A stretch of 64,000 bases of DNA from Arthrobacter luteolus NBRC 107841 (lineage in GTDB: Bacteria > Actinomycetota > Actinomycetes > Actinomycetales > Micrococcaceae), in the NCBI RefSeq assembly GCF_001552075.1, contig NZ_BCQM01000003.1, positions 62,001-126,000 on the forward strand, written 5' to 3'. Below the pieces are notes generated by a model. The model was not told where the DNA came from and ran no database searches. It was given only the letters and a program-made list of their open reading frames with translations. Positions 35,821-45,349 of this stretch are shown in pieces; positions within the stretch are counted from its first letter, which is position 1; each line of letters opens with the position of its first letter. The translations under genes were made by a program, and so were the position numbers.

Positions 35821-38325
35821 ATGAAGAGCTCCCCGAGCACACCGTTCTTCCGGTCCGCAGATCGGGAAGATTGCGGTGTGCCTGGAGCTTCCGATCGTGG
35901 ACAGTGCGAAGGTTCCGCCGGGGCCGGGGCCGGGGCTGGCGCCGAGGCTCGGGCTGGGGCTGGGGCTGGGGCTCGGGAACGGGATCAGGCTCGGGCTGGG
36001 GCTCGGGCTGGGGCCGGCACTGGGGATGGTGCTCGGGATCGGGCTGGGGCCGGGTCCGAGACTCGGGCTAGGGCCGGGGGTTCCTCGGGTCCTGCCGGGG
36101 AGAAGAACCGGGCCCCCGACGCTTCGAATACCGGCGCTTCAAATACCAGCGCTTCGGGTGCCGGCATGAGGCGGGACGTAGGCGCGGCAAGCGGCCCTGA
36201 GTCGGCCGATTCAGGGGCGGCCCCGGGCGGCATCTGTGGATCTGTGGCTGTGTTTTGGGCTGCCCCGGCGGCTGCTCCGGCGGAGGACATCGCGGGGATC
36301 CCGGAGGGTTTCGACGGGCGGCTGTCCCTGCGTTCGGCGGAGCTGCTGGGATTCGCGGAAACCGTGGAGGCATTAGAGCGGCTGGGCGTGCTGATCTGCT
36401 GGGCCCAGGCGCAGCAGGCCAGGACCGCGGCGCGGCTGGAGGAGCTTTTCGCGCGGGACATTGCTCGGGCTGCCGGCCGGGAGGATCCGGGATTGGCACT
36501 GTCCCTCGCGGCAGCTGAGGCTGGTGCGGTGCTGAATCTGCCGCATATGAGCGCGATGCGGTTGGTGAGTGAGTCCTCCCGGCTGAACCGGGAACACGCT
36601 CAGACACTCGCGAGGCTGGCCGAGGGACGGATCGGGTACCAGCACGCACGGATCATCCTGGACGAAACCCAGTTCGTCCCCGACGGACCTGACCCCGATG
36701 CCAGCGCAGATGCCGGTCCGGCTGGCGGTGCAGGCAACGGAACGGACAGCCCAAACCCAGGGGAAGACTCCCAGCCCGAATTGGATCTGCTGGGCACAGC
36801 AGGTTCTGACGACGATGGGAGTAATCCGGAATCTGTGAATGCGAAGCCGGTGAACGCGCGGCAGCGTTTCGAAGCGGACCTCCTGAGTAACGCCGAGGGC
36901 CGGACAGCGGCGGGATTCGGGAAGAAGGCCCGCCGGCTCCGGGAGTCCCGGTTTCCAGAGACGATCCCGGTCCGGCACCGGGACGCTTTTGAGAAGCGGC
37001 GCGTGTGTTTCGACGCGCTTCCCGATGGAATGTCCTGTTTGACGGCATTCCTGGCTGCGGAGCAGGGGCAGGCTATCTATGCAGCCCTGTCGGGTGCGGC
37101 CCGTGCCGGAAAAGCCGCCGGTGACCCTCGAACCATGGACCAACTGCGCGCTGACACCTTGGCTACGGTATTGCTCGACGGCGGCAGGCCGGCGGAGGCG
37201 GCCCCACCGGCCGTGCTGCAGGACGGAAGAACGCGGTCTCCGGGCCCTGTGGCCCCGGCTCGGGCCGCACCGGCAGCTCCTGCAGACCCGGCAGCTCCTG
37301 CAGACCCGGAAACTCCCGAGGGCCCGGAGGCACCGGAGGCGCCGGTAACTCCCGCACCGTCTGTGGCTCCCGCAGGTCCGGTAACTCCGTGGGCGCCTGG
37401 TGCCCACGGGGCTTCGGCAAGGCCCGTGGCTCCGGTAGCTCCGGCACCGTCTGTGGCTCCCGAGGTTCCAGTAACCCCGTCAGTGCCTGTGGCTCCCGCC
37501 TCTCCAGGGGATGCGGTGGGGAGACCGGCGTCTGCAGCTCGAAAGCGGAGCGGGGCGCCGAAACGGGTTCGGCGGGCGGAGCGGCACCGGAATCAAACCC
37601 GGACGAAGACTGAGGTGATGGTACTGATCAACGTTGACACCCTCGCGGGTTTGGACGATGCCCCAGTCGAATTGAACGGATACGGCCCGATCAGTCCTGA
37701 GGCGGGTCGGCGAATGGTTCTGCAGGCACTGAGCTGGACACCACTGGTACAGGACCCAACGACGGGGGAGATTCTCGGGGTGGGACGAAGGCGGCGGATA
37801 CCTGCCGGTCTGAAACGTTGGCTCCAAGCACGGGACGGAACCTGCCGGTTCCCCGGCTGCGCCGTTAGCATGACCCGCTCCGAAATCGACCACACCACGC
37901 CCTGGGCCCGGGGTGGCCCCACCGAGCATTCGAACCTGGAGCACCTCTGCCCCAAACACCACCGGTTCAAGACACTCGGCCACTGGAAAGCCCGTCAGCC
38001 CGAACCCGGCAGCATCGAGTGGACCTCTCCAACAGGACGGGCTTACCGCACCGAAGCCGCTCTCGACTACCTTGGCCATCTACCCCCGGGCTTGGGCATG
38101 GGCATGGGAAAGGGCTTGGGAATGGACCCGGGAATGGACCCGGACACAAATGCGGATGTGGATGCAGACGCGGATACAAATACGGATACCGGGACGGGGG
38201 CCGGGACTGTCTCCGGCCGGGGGAACGGCAACCGTGAACCAGGGGCACCTGCTGCTGCGGATACAGCTCCCATGGCGCCTGTGAGGCCCGATCTGCAGCA
38301 GGAAAACGAAGCGCCACCCTTCTAA
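35821..38325 (+). CDS. DUF222 / HNH nuclease (13E12-type) with low-complexity inserts
   Basis: 834 residues. The DUF222 domain starts near residue 155 ([23 protein letters not shown]) and continues past the [18 protein letters not shown] segment. The HNH domain is at about 677-720: [20 protein letters not shown], with HLCPKHH as the second half. Such proteins are multicopy in actinobacteria (REP13E12 in Mycobacterium) and of unproved role. Three unusual inserts: an Ala/Gly/Arg tract at about 30-90 coded by GGGGCTGGGGCTCGGG-type repeats, a Pro/Ala tract at about 470-580, and a C-terminal Asp/Thr/Gly/Met tract. The start at 35821 is uncertain; ATG 36166 after the first tract is an alternative. 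Confidence 0.8.
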   Translation: MKSSPSTPFFRSADREDCGVPGASDRGQCEGSAGAGAGAGAEARAGAGAGARERDQARAGARAGAGTGDGARDRAGAGSETRARAGGSSGPAGEKNRAPDASNTGASNTSASGAGMRRDVGAASGPESADSGAAPGGICGSVAVFWAAPAAAPAEDIAGIPEGFDGRLSLRSAELLGFAETVEALERLGVLICWAQAQQARTAARLEELFARDIARAAGREDPGLALSLAAAEAGAVLNLPHMSAMRLVSESSRLNREHAQTLARLAEGRIGYQHARIILDETQFVPDGPDPDASADAGPAGGAGNGTDSPNPGEDSQPELDLLGTAGSDDDGSNPESVNAKPVNARQRFEADLLSNAEGRTAAGFGKKARRLRESRFPETIPVRHRDAFEKRRVCFDALPDGMSCLTAFLAAEQGQAIYAALSGAARAGKAAGDPRTMDQLRADTLATVLLDGGRPAEAAPPAVLQDGRTRSPGPVAPARAAPAAPADPAAPADPETPEGPEAPEAPVTPAPSVAPAGPVTPWAPGAHGASARPVAPVAPAPSVAPEVPVTPSVPVAPASPGDAVGRPASAARKRSGAPKRVRRAERHRNQTRTKTEVMVLINVDTLAGLDDAPVELNGYGPISPEAGRRMVLQALSWTPLVQDPTTGEILGVGRRRRIPAGLKRWLQARDGTCRFPGCAVSMTRSEIDHTTPWARGGPTEHSNLEHLCPKHHRFKTLGHWKARQPEPGSIEWTSPTGRAYRTEAALDYLGHLPPGLGMGMGKGLGMDPGMDPDTNADVDADADTNTDTGTGAGTVSGRGNGNREPGAPAAADTAPMAPVRPDLQQENEAPPF

Positions 38326-38365
38326 GGACAGCTGGCGTCCCTAGGAACGGCTTTGTTGATTCGTC

Positions 38366-38575
38366 CCGCCCCGCCTTGGCCACGTTTATCCCCTCGGTCC
38401 CCGCGCCGCCTTGGCCACGTTTATCCCGTCGCACCCCACCCCGCCTTGGCCACGATAATCTCTCGTACCCCGCGCCGTCCGGGTCACGATAATCCCCTCG
38501 GTCCCCGCGCCGCCTTGGCCACGATAATCTCTCGTACCTCGCGCCGTCCGGGTCACGATAATCTCTCGCACCCCG
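38366..38575. repeat. 34-35-bp minisatellite (iteron-like)
   Basis: The 444-base gap 38326-38769 holds six units of 34-35 bases, each with the core CCTTGGCCACGATAATC or the variant TCCGGGTCACGATAATC, plus a degenerate seventh. Core positions are about 38374, 38409, 38444, 38479, 38513 and 38548. No gene is convincing here; both strands stay open only because of composition. No promoter for the following gene is clear. Confidence 0.85.
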
Positions 38576-38769
38576 CCCGGGTCGCCCTGATCCCTCCATG
38601 CCCCCTCCACCGCTCCGTCCACAGATCCCCCTGCCGCCATCACCTCCGCTGGCCCCGCAGCGATGGCCCCGCAGCGCCCGGGAGAGTGCCTCGAGCCGCG
38701 ACACTATGCGCCGACTCACACCCGGTACCTGAAGGGCGCGCAGGGTCCCCAATGGCACGATAGAAAGCG

Positions 38770-40092
38770 ATGAAACTCTTTAAACGCCCGAAGAAACCGG
38801 GTGTGGTGCCCATGCCGCTGTGGCTGCAGGGAATGTTCGAACTGGGGCAGGCAGCAGTGCTGTCGGCCCTGGTAGTCATCCTGCCGCTGACCGGTGTCTG
38901 GGCCGCGAACGGGTTCTCGGACCGCGACTACGCCTCCCTTGCCCGGCTGAGCGGTCAGGCCTGGCTGCTCCTCCACGGAGTGCCGCTGTCCCTGACGTTC
39001 CCGGCGGGCACGGTTGGGCCGGAAGAGACGGGAGGGCTCCTCTCCCTCATCCCACTGGGCCTGACCCTCATCCCGTTCTTCCTCGCCTGGCGAGCAGGCC
39101 GCCGACTGGCCCGGGCGTCGTACACGGACCAGCTGTGGCAGGCCCTGCTGGGCGCGGTTGGAATCTATGCCCTGGTTGGAACAGCGGCAGCTTACTTTTC
39201 GGCAAACGACGACGTCCGAATCTCACTCGTCGCAGGTGGGCTGGTGCCCCTTATCCCGGCAGGCCTGGGCCTCATCATTGGTGCCCGCAGGGAAGCCGGT
39301 TCCTGGGTGCGGCTCATCGGCGTGGACCTCACCGACTGGATCGCCCGGACCAGCCAGCATTCCCGCTGGGCGGGTTCCTACCTGTGGGCCGCGGTACGCG
39401 CCGGGGTTGTGGGAATCAGTGCGGCGCTGGGGCTTTCGGCACTGCTTCTGGTCGTGGCGCTGGCACTGAACTGGGCACAGATGGTAGCCATCTACGAGCG
39501 GCTCGACGCCGGAATTATCGGCGGAGTGGTGCTCACCGTGGCTCAGCTGGGACTGATCCCCAACTTCGTCGGCTGGACCCTGTCCTGGGCCTCAGGTGCG
39601 GGGTTCGCGCTTGGTGCCGGCAGCACGATCAGCCCGCTGGAAACAACAGTCGGACCTCTGCCGGCCCTGCCCGTGCTGGCTGCGCTCCCCAGCGGACACA
39701 TGGACTTCGCCTACGCAGCGCTGCTGATCCCGGTTGCGGCGGGGGTCCTCGCCGGCTGGTGGTTCCTGCGCGAAGGAGAGAACCATTTCGATGAGTGGCT
39801 GGCTATCAAGATCCATGCCCGCTGGTTCACCGCCCCGGTTTCGACCATCGCGCTGGGCGCAATCATCGGAATTGTCTCCGGACTGTTCGCAATGGCAGCT
39901 GCCTGGATATCCAGGGGCTCCCTCGGCATCGGACGCTTCACGGAGATCGGCCCGGACCCCCTGTGGACCGGCATCTGGATAGCTGCGGAAGTCGCCGTCG
40001 GCGCCGTCATCGGCTTTGCGGCCGGTCCTTGGCTGGAACACGAAAAGCGGCGCCGTCCGGCTGTTTCGGAAGAGGTTCTGGACAACGTTTAG
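38770..40092 (+). CDS. DUF6350 / PerM-type membrane protein
   Basis: 440 residues with about nine to ten membrane segments (first: AVLSALVVILPLTGVWA). Signature segments are LLHGVPLSLTFPAGTVG and PNFVGWTLSWASGAGFALGAGS. In mycobacteria PerM supports cell division and persistence; it usually lies beside purN, as here. The start is ATG with a possible GAAAGCG site. The 3' end leads directly into a stop-rich 15-bp repeat. Confidence 0.85.
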   Translation: MKLFKRPKKPGVVPMPLWLQGMFELGQAAVLSALVVILPLTGVWAANGFSDRDYASLARLSGQAWLLLHGVPLSLTFPAGTVGPEETGGLLSLIPLGLTLIPFFLAWRAGRRLARASYTDQLWQALLGAVGIYALVGTAAAYFSANDDVRISLVAGGLVPLIPAGLGLIIGARREAGSWVRLIGVDLTDWIARTSQHSRWAGSYLWAAVRAGVVGISAALGLSALLLVVALALNWAQMVAIYERLDAGIIGGVVLTVAQLGLIPNFVGWTLSWASGAGFALGAGSTISPLETTVGPLPALPVLAALPSGHMDFAYAALLIPVAAGVLAGWWFLREGENHFDEWLAIKIHARWFTAPVSTIALGAIIGIVSGLFAMAAAWISRGSLGIGRFTEIGPDPLWTGIWIAAEVAVGAVIGFAAGPWLEHEKRRRPAVSEEVLDNV

Positions 40093-40111
40093 GCGCACCC
40101 GGACTGGCCGC

Positions 40112-40395
40112 CCGCTGGCCTGACGCCGAGCCGGCTGACGCCGGCCCCGCTGACGCCGAGCCGGCTGACGCCGGCCCCGCTGACGCCGAGCCGGCTGACG
40201 CCGGCCTCCGCCCGCTGACGCCGCTCCGCCCGCTGACGCCGGCCTCCGCCCGCTGACGCCGCTCAGCCCGCGGACGCCGGCCTGACGCCGGCGTCCGTCC
40301 ACTGGCGCCGGCCCGGCTGACGCCGGCCTCAGCCCGCCAGCCTCAGCCCGCTGACGCCGGCCTGACGCCGAGCCGGCTGACGCCGGACCCGCTGG
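40112..40395. repeat. 15-bp tandem repeat between convergent genes
   Basis: The 303-base gap between perM-like and the next minus gene is almost wholly units such as CTGACGCCGAGCCGG and CTGACGCCGGCCCCG, spaced 15 bases at 40120-40200 and irregular later. TGA recurs at 40121, 40136, 40151, 40166, 40181 and 40196, all in one frame that is not the perM frame. Nothing else is visible in the gap. Confidence 0.85.
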
Positions 40396-40839
40396 CTACG
40401 GTTCGGGGATCATTCCGCCGAAGGTCATGTAGTCCTGCACACAGTTCTCGGTCGCCTGGACCGTCAAGGCCGACTGCATGCAGGTCTCGTACTTGGCTGT
40501 CAGCGGCCACAATGCCACCATGGCGGCGAGCCCCAGAGTCATAAACGCGGTAGCTGCCAGGCCCATGGAAACGATGACCCGGAGCATCCGGTGCATACCG
40601 AAACGGATGATCTTGACCATCGCCATGATGCCAACCACCAGGGCGGCAACGCCCAATGCCAGCGGCAGCAGCTTCCAGGGCAGGGCCAGTTCGGAGCTGA
40701 TCAGCATACCGGCGAGTAAAGCGATAAACACCCAGAGGAAGGACCGGGCTTCTTTGGTCTGCGCCTCGGTCGGCTCGGGCTTGCGGGTAGCCGGAGGAAA
40801 CGGCGGTCGCGCATTCAGTGGAGGGCCGTCGTTGTTCAT
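40396..40839 (-). CDS. Small membrane protein of unknown function
   Basis: 147 residues. A soluble Pro-rich N-terminus (residues 1-30) is followed by three or four membrane segments, e.g. FLWVFIALLAGMLISSELAL and KLLPLALGVAALVVGIMAMV. Two cysteines near the end (YETCMQ, ENCVQD) could pair outside the membrane. I do not recognise a family. It is convergent with the PerM gene, separated by the repeat, and divergent from purN with 39 bases between starts. Confidence 0.75.
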   Translation of the reverse strand: MNNDGPPLNARPPFPPATRKPEPTEAQTKEARSFLWVFIALLAGMLISSELALPWKLLPLALGVAALVVGIMAMVKIIRFGMHRMLRVIVSMGLAATAFMTLGLAAMVALWPLTAKYETCMQSALTVQATENCVQDYMTFGGMIPEP

Positions 40840-40878
40840 GGATTAAGCCTAGGCGACGCTTGGACTTAAGGTTGACAC

Positions 40879-41466
40879 ATGCGAATTGTTGTTCTGGTCT
40901 CCGGCACCGGCTCTAACCTCCAGGCCGTCATCGACGCCGTAGCCGCGGGGGATCTGGACCTTGAGATCGCCGCGGTGGGGGCCGACCGCCCGGGCACCTA
41001 CGGCGTCGAGCGGGCTGCAGCGGCGGGATATGAAACGTTCCTGGTGAATTTCCGGGACTACGCCGTCCGGGCTGACTGGAACCGCGCGCTGACGGAGAAG
41101 GTCGCGTCCTACGCGCCCGACGTCGTTCTGTCCTCGGGTTTTATGCGGATTGTGGACGAGCACTTTATCGACACCTTTGCCGGCCGCTACATCAACACCC
41201 ACCCGGCGCTGCTGCCCTCTTTCCCCGGTGCGCACGGCGTCCGCGATGCCCTGGCCTACGGGGTGAAGATCACCGGCTGCACGGTTCATATTGCCGACGC
41301 CGGTGTGGACACTGGTCCGATCCTCGCTCAGACGGCAGTGGAGGTGCTCGACGGCGACACCGAGGAATCGCTGCACGAACGAATTAAGGTCCAGGAACGC
41401 CGGCTGCTGATTGAAACGCTGCGGCAGCTAAGCACCATGGGTGTTCCCTCGCTTCCCCAGCGCTGA
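40879..41466 (+). CDS. purN: Phosphoribosylglycinamide formyltransferase
   Basis: 195 residues; transfers the formyl group from 10-formyl-THF to GAR in purine synthesis. Motifs: SGTGSNLQA near the N-terminus, then YINTHPALLPSFPGAHGVRD with the catalytic Asn-x-His, and VDTGPILAQ carrying the catalytic Asp. Normal length. Usually followed directly by purH; here an MFS gene on the other strand and a long repeat-filled gap come between. Confidence 0.96.
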   Translation: MRIVVLVSGTGSNLQAVIDAVAAGDLDLEIAAVGADRPGTYGVERAAAAGYETFLVNFRDYAVRADWNRALTEKVASYAPDVVLSSGFMRIVDEHFIDTFAGRYINTHPALLPSFPGAHGVRDALAYGVKITGCTVHIADAGVDTGPILAQTAVEVLDGDTEESLHERIKVQERRLLIETLRQLSTMGVPSLPQR

Positions 41467-41488
41467 CCGCCGGCGCTGACCTGAGGCA

Positions 41489-41532
41489 GTGCGGGACCGG
41501 CCGGAAATCTGCATGCTCCCGGCCGATCCCAC
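41489..41532. terminator. Terminator between convergent purN and MFS gene
   Basis: GTGCGGGACCGGCCGG (41489-41504) pairs with CCGGCCGATCCCAC (41519-41532) with small bulges, followed by AAAACTCC on the plus side, which is a T-run for the minus-strand MFS gene. Confidence 0.7.
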
Positions 41533-41539
41533 AAAACTC

Positions 41540-42892
41540 CTAGTCCAGTGCGGTGCCCCGGGTCTCCGGTGAAAAGCGGGCCATCCACAGCACCGCGGCC
41601 AGAACCAGGACGCCGGCAACCGCAAAGGACAGCGGCAGGCCCAGATACGGCCACAGCACGGAGACAAACAGCAGCGGGCCAAACCCGGCCCCCACCCGCG
41701 ACGCCGTTGACGCCCACCCGAAACCGCTGGCACGCAGCCTGGTCGGGTACAGCTCGGAGACATAGGTGTACAGCACGGGGATGGCTATCTGCACCACGAA
41801 CCCGTAGATCAGCAGCCAGGTGGTTGCTGCAGCCGGAACATCCACCACCAGTGCCACCACCACAAGAGACGCTGCGGCAGCGGGCCCGGTGACCGCGAGC
41901 AGCCACTTGCGGCCCACACGTTCGACGAGCAGGGCGGCTGCCACCACACCCAAGAGGCCGACGGCGGCCATGCCGGACGTTGTCAGGAACGCTTTGTATT
42001 CGGCGAAGCCGGCGTCAACCAGGATTTTCGGCATCCACTGCAGGGCCAGGTAGTAGACCAGCAGGATCGTCACGAACAGGGACCACGCGGTGACGGTCGA
42101 TTTCGGGTTGGAACGCCAGACTTCCGTCAGCTGGCTGCCCATGGTCTTCAGCGTGAACTTCGGTGCCGGCTCGGGTTCGGGCAGCCGCCATTCGGTCTGG
42201 GTCCCGCCGGTGCGGGCAATGAGGTCATTGATCACGGCCTTGGCTTCTTCGGTGCGCCCCGTGCGGACCAGGAAGAGCGGCGATTCCGGAACTGAGCGGC
42301 GCACCCAGAACACCAGCAGGGCCGGCGCCACCATGATCAGCATGGTCCAGCGCCAATCCGCGACGGTTGCCATAATCACCGCGGAGGTGACGCCGCACAG
42401 GGCAGCGCCCACCGGCCACCAGCCGTCCATGGCCGTGAGTACCCGGCCGCGCTGCTTCCGCGGAGTGAACTCTCCGACCAGTGCGTAGTCCACCGGTACA
42501 CAACCGCCAAGCCCGATTCCCGCGAAGAACCTGAAGACGCAGAACCAGGCGATGTCAGGTGCGAACGCACCGAGAACAGTGAAGATCGAGAAGATCAGCA
42601 GGGTGGCGGTGAAAGCCCGCTTGCGGCCGATCGCATCGGCGATAGACCCCCACACGAAGGCGCCGATCGCCATACCGAGCAGGTTGGCGGTGCCAATCCA
42701 AGCTGCCTGGGCGGGGACCAGGCCCCACTCCTTCGAGAGCAGCGGAATCAGGACGCCGTTCAGCGTGACGTCCCAGGCGTCGAACATAAAACCGAGCCCG
42801 CCGATGAGGAAAATCCTGCCTTGGACCCGCCAGCGCCAAGGCAGATTCTGGACTACCTCGTCACCCGCCGGGAGGGTGTGGGTTGTGGTCAT
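41540..42892 (-). CDS. MFS transporter, SV2/NiaP-like
   Basis: 450 residues, twelve membrane segments. Segment 1 carries the acidic motif FMFDAWDVTLNG, loop 2-3 has WGSIADAIGRKR, and RFFAGIGLGGCVPVDYALVGEF is typical of the metabolite:proton symporter group with NiaP (nicotinate) and aromatic-acid carriers. TELYPT-like YVSELYPTRLRASGFG is present. The substrate is not decidable. ATG 42892 follows GGAAGG; the long upstream extension of the frame is repeat DNA. It separates purN from purH. Confidence 0.88.
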   Translation of the reverse strand: MTTTHTLPAGDEVVQNLPWRWRVQGRIFLIGGLGFMFDAWDVTLNGVLIPLLSKEWGLVPAQAAWIGTANLLGMAIGAFVWGSIADAIGRKRAFTATLLIFSIFTVLGAFAPDIAWFCVFRFFAGIGLGGCVPVDYALVGEFTPRKQRGRVLTAMDGWWPVGAALCGVTSAVIMATVADWRWTMLIMVAPALLVFWVRRSVPESPLFLVRTGRTEEAKAVINDLIARTGGTQTEWRLPEPEPAPKFTLKTMGSQLTEVWRSNPKSTVTAWSLFVTILLVYYLALQWMPKILVDAGFAEYKAFLTTSGMAAVGLLGVVAAALLVERVGRKWLLAVTGPAAAASLVVVALVVDVPAAATTWLLIYGFVVQIAIPVLYTYVSELYPTRLRASGFGWASTASRVGAGFGPLLFVSVLWPYLGLPLSFAVAGVLVLAAVLWMARFSPETRGTALD

Positions 42893-42943
42893 GAGTGGCC
42901 TTCCGGGGGAGTTATAGTCAAATTCGTCGAAACTCGTAAAACT

Positions 42944-42950
42944 GTACAAC
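42944..42950 (-). promoter_or_regulatory. GTACAAC motif upstream of the MFS gene
   Basis: GTACAAC occurs in an AT-richer stretch (42915-42960) that probably holds the MFS promoter; on the minus strand TATAAC (42914-42919 as GTTATA) could be a -10 box. The same heptamer occurs twice in the M20/peptide-transporter promoter region at 49.45-49.57 kb. Confidence 0.3.
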
Positions 42951-43029
42951 GAAATTCCCGGAACCGCTCCCGACGCTGGCAAACGGTGACTTTTTCGGCT
43001 CACCGCAAGGTTTGTCCCCGGCACCGGTG

Positions 43030-43230
43030 CCCAGCCCCCAGTGTCCGGCCCAGCCCCGCGGCCAGTTCCCGGCGCTCCGGCCCACAGTGTCCGGCCCAGC
43101 CCCGCGGCCAGTTCCCAGCGCTCCGGCCCACAGTGTCCGGCCCAGCCCTGCGGCCGGCTCCAGTGTCCGTCCCAGCCCCCAGCGCCCGTCCCGGCCCCGG
43201 GGCCAGTTCCCAGCGCCCCGTCCAACTGTC
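43030..43230. repeat. 46-bp minisatellite between MFS gene and purH
   Basis: In the 668-base gap 42893-43560, units starting CAGTGTCCGGCCCAGCCCCG recur at 46-base spacing three times, then as shortened degenerate copies. A 16-base perfect palindrome GCTGCCAGCTGGCAGC follows at about 43353-43368. The rest of the gap, up to the purH ribosome site, shows no gene; a TAAACT at 43477-43482 may be a -10 box for purH. Confidence 0.8.
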
Positions 43231-43560
43231 AGGCGGAGCCTGTGAAGTGTGCACTGGGAGCTTCTGGAGGACTAGGAGGGTGAAGCAGGGTGCGAGGAAT
43301 GGGCGCCGTCGAGGGCGAGCGATGTTTGAGCCAGCCAGCGGGCTCACGCTGCCAGCTGCCAGCTGGCAGCCCTAACAGTCAGACCATGGATGGCTCCCAG
43401 GAGGGATATCGGGGCGAATGAGTCCGCAGGCTCCGGCTCTGTTACCCGCAGTCGGTAAAGCTCAGTGCGCCGGGCATAAACTGGTCCCGGGCCCGCCCGG
43501 CCGCAATCCGCGGCGGTCGCGGCTCGATCTGCCGAAACCACGTCACCTGGAGTGCCTTCC

Positions 43561-45174
43561 GTGAAACACACCCCCCTCGACCGTGTCCCCATCCGCCGGG
43601 CCCTGATCTCGGTTTATGACAAGACCGGACTGACGGAACTGGCCCAGGGCCTCTCCGCTGCCGGCGTCAGCATCGTCTCCACCGGCTCGACCGCCAAGCA
43701 GATCGCTGCGGCCGGCGTGCCGGTCACCGAGGTTGCCGAAGTCACCGGCTTCGCTGAATGTCTGGACGGCCGGGTGAAAACGCTGCACCCGCGCGTACAC
43801 GCCGGTATCCTCGCTGACCGCCGCCGCCAGGACCACAGGGACCAGCTGGAGGAACTTGGCATCGAGGCCTTCGACCTGGTGGTCGTCAACCTGTACCCGT
43901 TCGTCGAAACCGTGAAGTCCGGCGCTGCCCAGGACGACGTCGTGGAGCAGATCGACATCGGCGGACCCTCCATGGTCCGCGCCGCGGCTAAGAACCACCC
44001 GTCGGTCGCCGTTGTCGTTGACCCGGCAAAGTACAGCGCCGTCACTACTGCTGCCGCTGAAGGCGGCTTTGACCTCAACGAACGACGCCGGCTGGCCGCC
44101 GAAGCGTTCGCGCACACCGCTGCGTACGACACTGCTGTAGCAACCTGGACCGCCCAGCAGTTCGGCGACGGCACCGAAGCCGGCGCCGCCTGGCCCGCTT
44201 ACACCGGCATGGCGCTGGAACGCTCCGAGGTGCTGCGCTACGGCGAAAACCCGCACCAGGCCGCCGCGCTTTACGCTGATCAGGAGGCGCTGCCCGGCGT
44301 CGCCCAGGCTGACCAGCTGCACGGCAAGGCGATGTCCTACAACAACTACGTCGACGCTGATGCCGCCCTGCGCGCCGCCTTCGACTTCGACGAACCGGCA
44401 GTCGCCGTCGTCAAGCACGCCAACCCCTGCGGTGTGGCTGTGGCCTCTCCGGGTGCCGCGGACCCGATCGCCAACGCCCACCTGAAGGCGCACGCCTGCG
44501 ATCCGGTCTCCGCCTACGGTGGAGTCATCGCGGCGAACCGGACTGTTACCGCGGGCATGGCCGAAACCGTGAAGGACATCTTCACCGAAGTTGTCATCGC
44601 TCCGGACTTCGAGCCCGAGGCCGTGGAAATCCTGACCCGCAAGAAGAACATCCGCCTGCTGACCCTGCCCGACGGCTACGGCCGCAACCCGGTGGAGTTC
44701 CGCCAGGTCTCCGGCGGTGTGCTGATGCAGCAGCCGGACACCGTGCAGGCCGAAGGGGACGACCCAGCCAACTGGACGCTGGCCGCCGGCGAAGCCGCGG
44801 ACGAAAAGACGCTGGCTGATCTGGTCTTCGCCTGGACCGCGGTCCGCGCCGCCAAGTCCAACGCGATCCTGCTGGCCCGTGACGGAGCCTCCGTCGGCGT
44901 CGGCATGGGCCAGGTCAACCGGGTGGACTCCTGCAAGCTCGCCGTGGAACGCGCCAACACCCTCGCCGGGGACGACGACGAGCGCGCCCGCGGCGCGGTG
45001 GCCGCCTCCGACGCGTTCTTCCCGTTCGCCGACGGCCTTCAGATCCTGCTGAACGCCGGTGTCCGCGCCGTCGTCCAGCCCGGGGGTTCAGTCCGTGATG
45101 AAGAGGTAATTGCAGCAGCCAATGCTGCCGGCGTCACCATGTACTTCACCGGCGCCCGCCACTTCTTCCACTAG
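43561..45174 (+). CDS. purH: Bifunctional AICAR transformylase/IMP cyclohydrolase
   Basis: 537 residues, last two steps of IMP synthesis. The N-terminal MGS-like domain ([35 protein letters not shown]) is the cyclohydrolase. The C-terminal AICARFT domain has [20 protein letters not shown] with the catalytic Lys-His, and [10 protein letters not shown] chose GTG 43561 with GGAG (43549-43552) eight bases upstream; GTG 43552 is less well placed. Confidence 0.97.
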   Translation: MKHTPLDRVPIRRALISVYDKTGLTELAQGLSAAGVSIVSTGSTAKQIAAAGVPVTEVAEVTGFAECLDGRVKTLHPRVHAGILADRRRQDHRDQLEELGIEAFDLVVVNLYPFVETVKSGAAQDDVVEQIDIGGPSMVRAAAKNHPSVAVVVDPAKYSAVTTAAAEGGFDLNERRRLAAEAFAHTAAYDTAVATWTAQQFGDGTEAGAAWPAYTGMALERSEVLRYGENPHQAAALYADQEALPGVAQADQLHGKAMSYNNYVDADAALRAAFDFDEPAVAVVKHANPCGVAVASPGAADPIANAHLKAHACDPVSAYGGVIAANRTVTAGMAETVKDIFTEVVIAPDFEPEAVEILTRKKNIRLLTLPDGYGRNPVEFRQVSGGVLMQQPDTVQAEGDDPANWTLAAGEAADEKTLADLVFAWTAVRAAKSNAILLARDGASVGVGMGQVNRVDSCKLAVERANTLAGDDDERARGAVAASDAFFPFADGLQILLNAGVRAVVQPGGSVRDEEVIAAANAAGVTMYFTGARHFFH

Positions 45175-45197
45175 GAAGCGTCCTCCGGCCCTCCGGT

Positions 45198-45236
45198 CTG
45201 CAGGCTGCGCGTGTGACGAATGCGCGCAGCCTGCAG
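45198..45236 (+). terminator. purH terminator
   Basis: CTGCAGGCTGCGCG (45198-45211) and its complement (45223-45236), followed by TTTATGG. A perfect 14-bp stem. Confidence 0.85.
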
Positions 45237-45349
45237 TTTATGGAGCGCAAGGGCGCTGTGGCATAGTTGGACTCAGATACCAGACCCAAAAAGCCGGGTC
45301 CCTGCATGTCAAAAGCCATGTCCGGACCCCCATCACACTAGGAGACCGT

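Noticed and set aside
35821-38325. DUF222-HNH gene as a sign of a prophage or mobile element
   Set aside because: No integrase, phage structural gene or attachment repeat is visible; such genes are ordinary multicopy residents in actinobacteria.
37967-38758. 263-codon minus-strand frame over the iteron array
   Set aside because: Its sequence is only translated repeat DNA, without a ribosome site or domain; it overlaps the HNH gene end.
43350-43370. 16-base palindrome as a terminator for the MFS or purH gene
   Set aside because: It lies upstream of both genes and has no T-run; it may be an operator or part of the repeat DNA.
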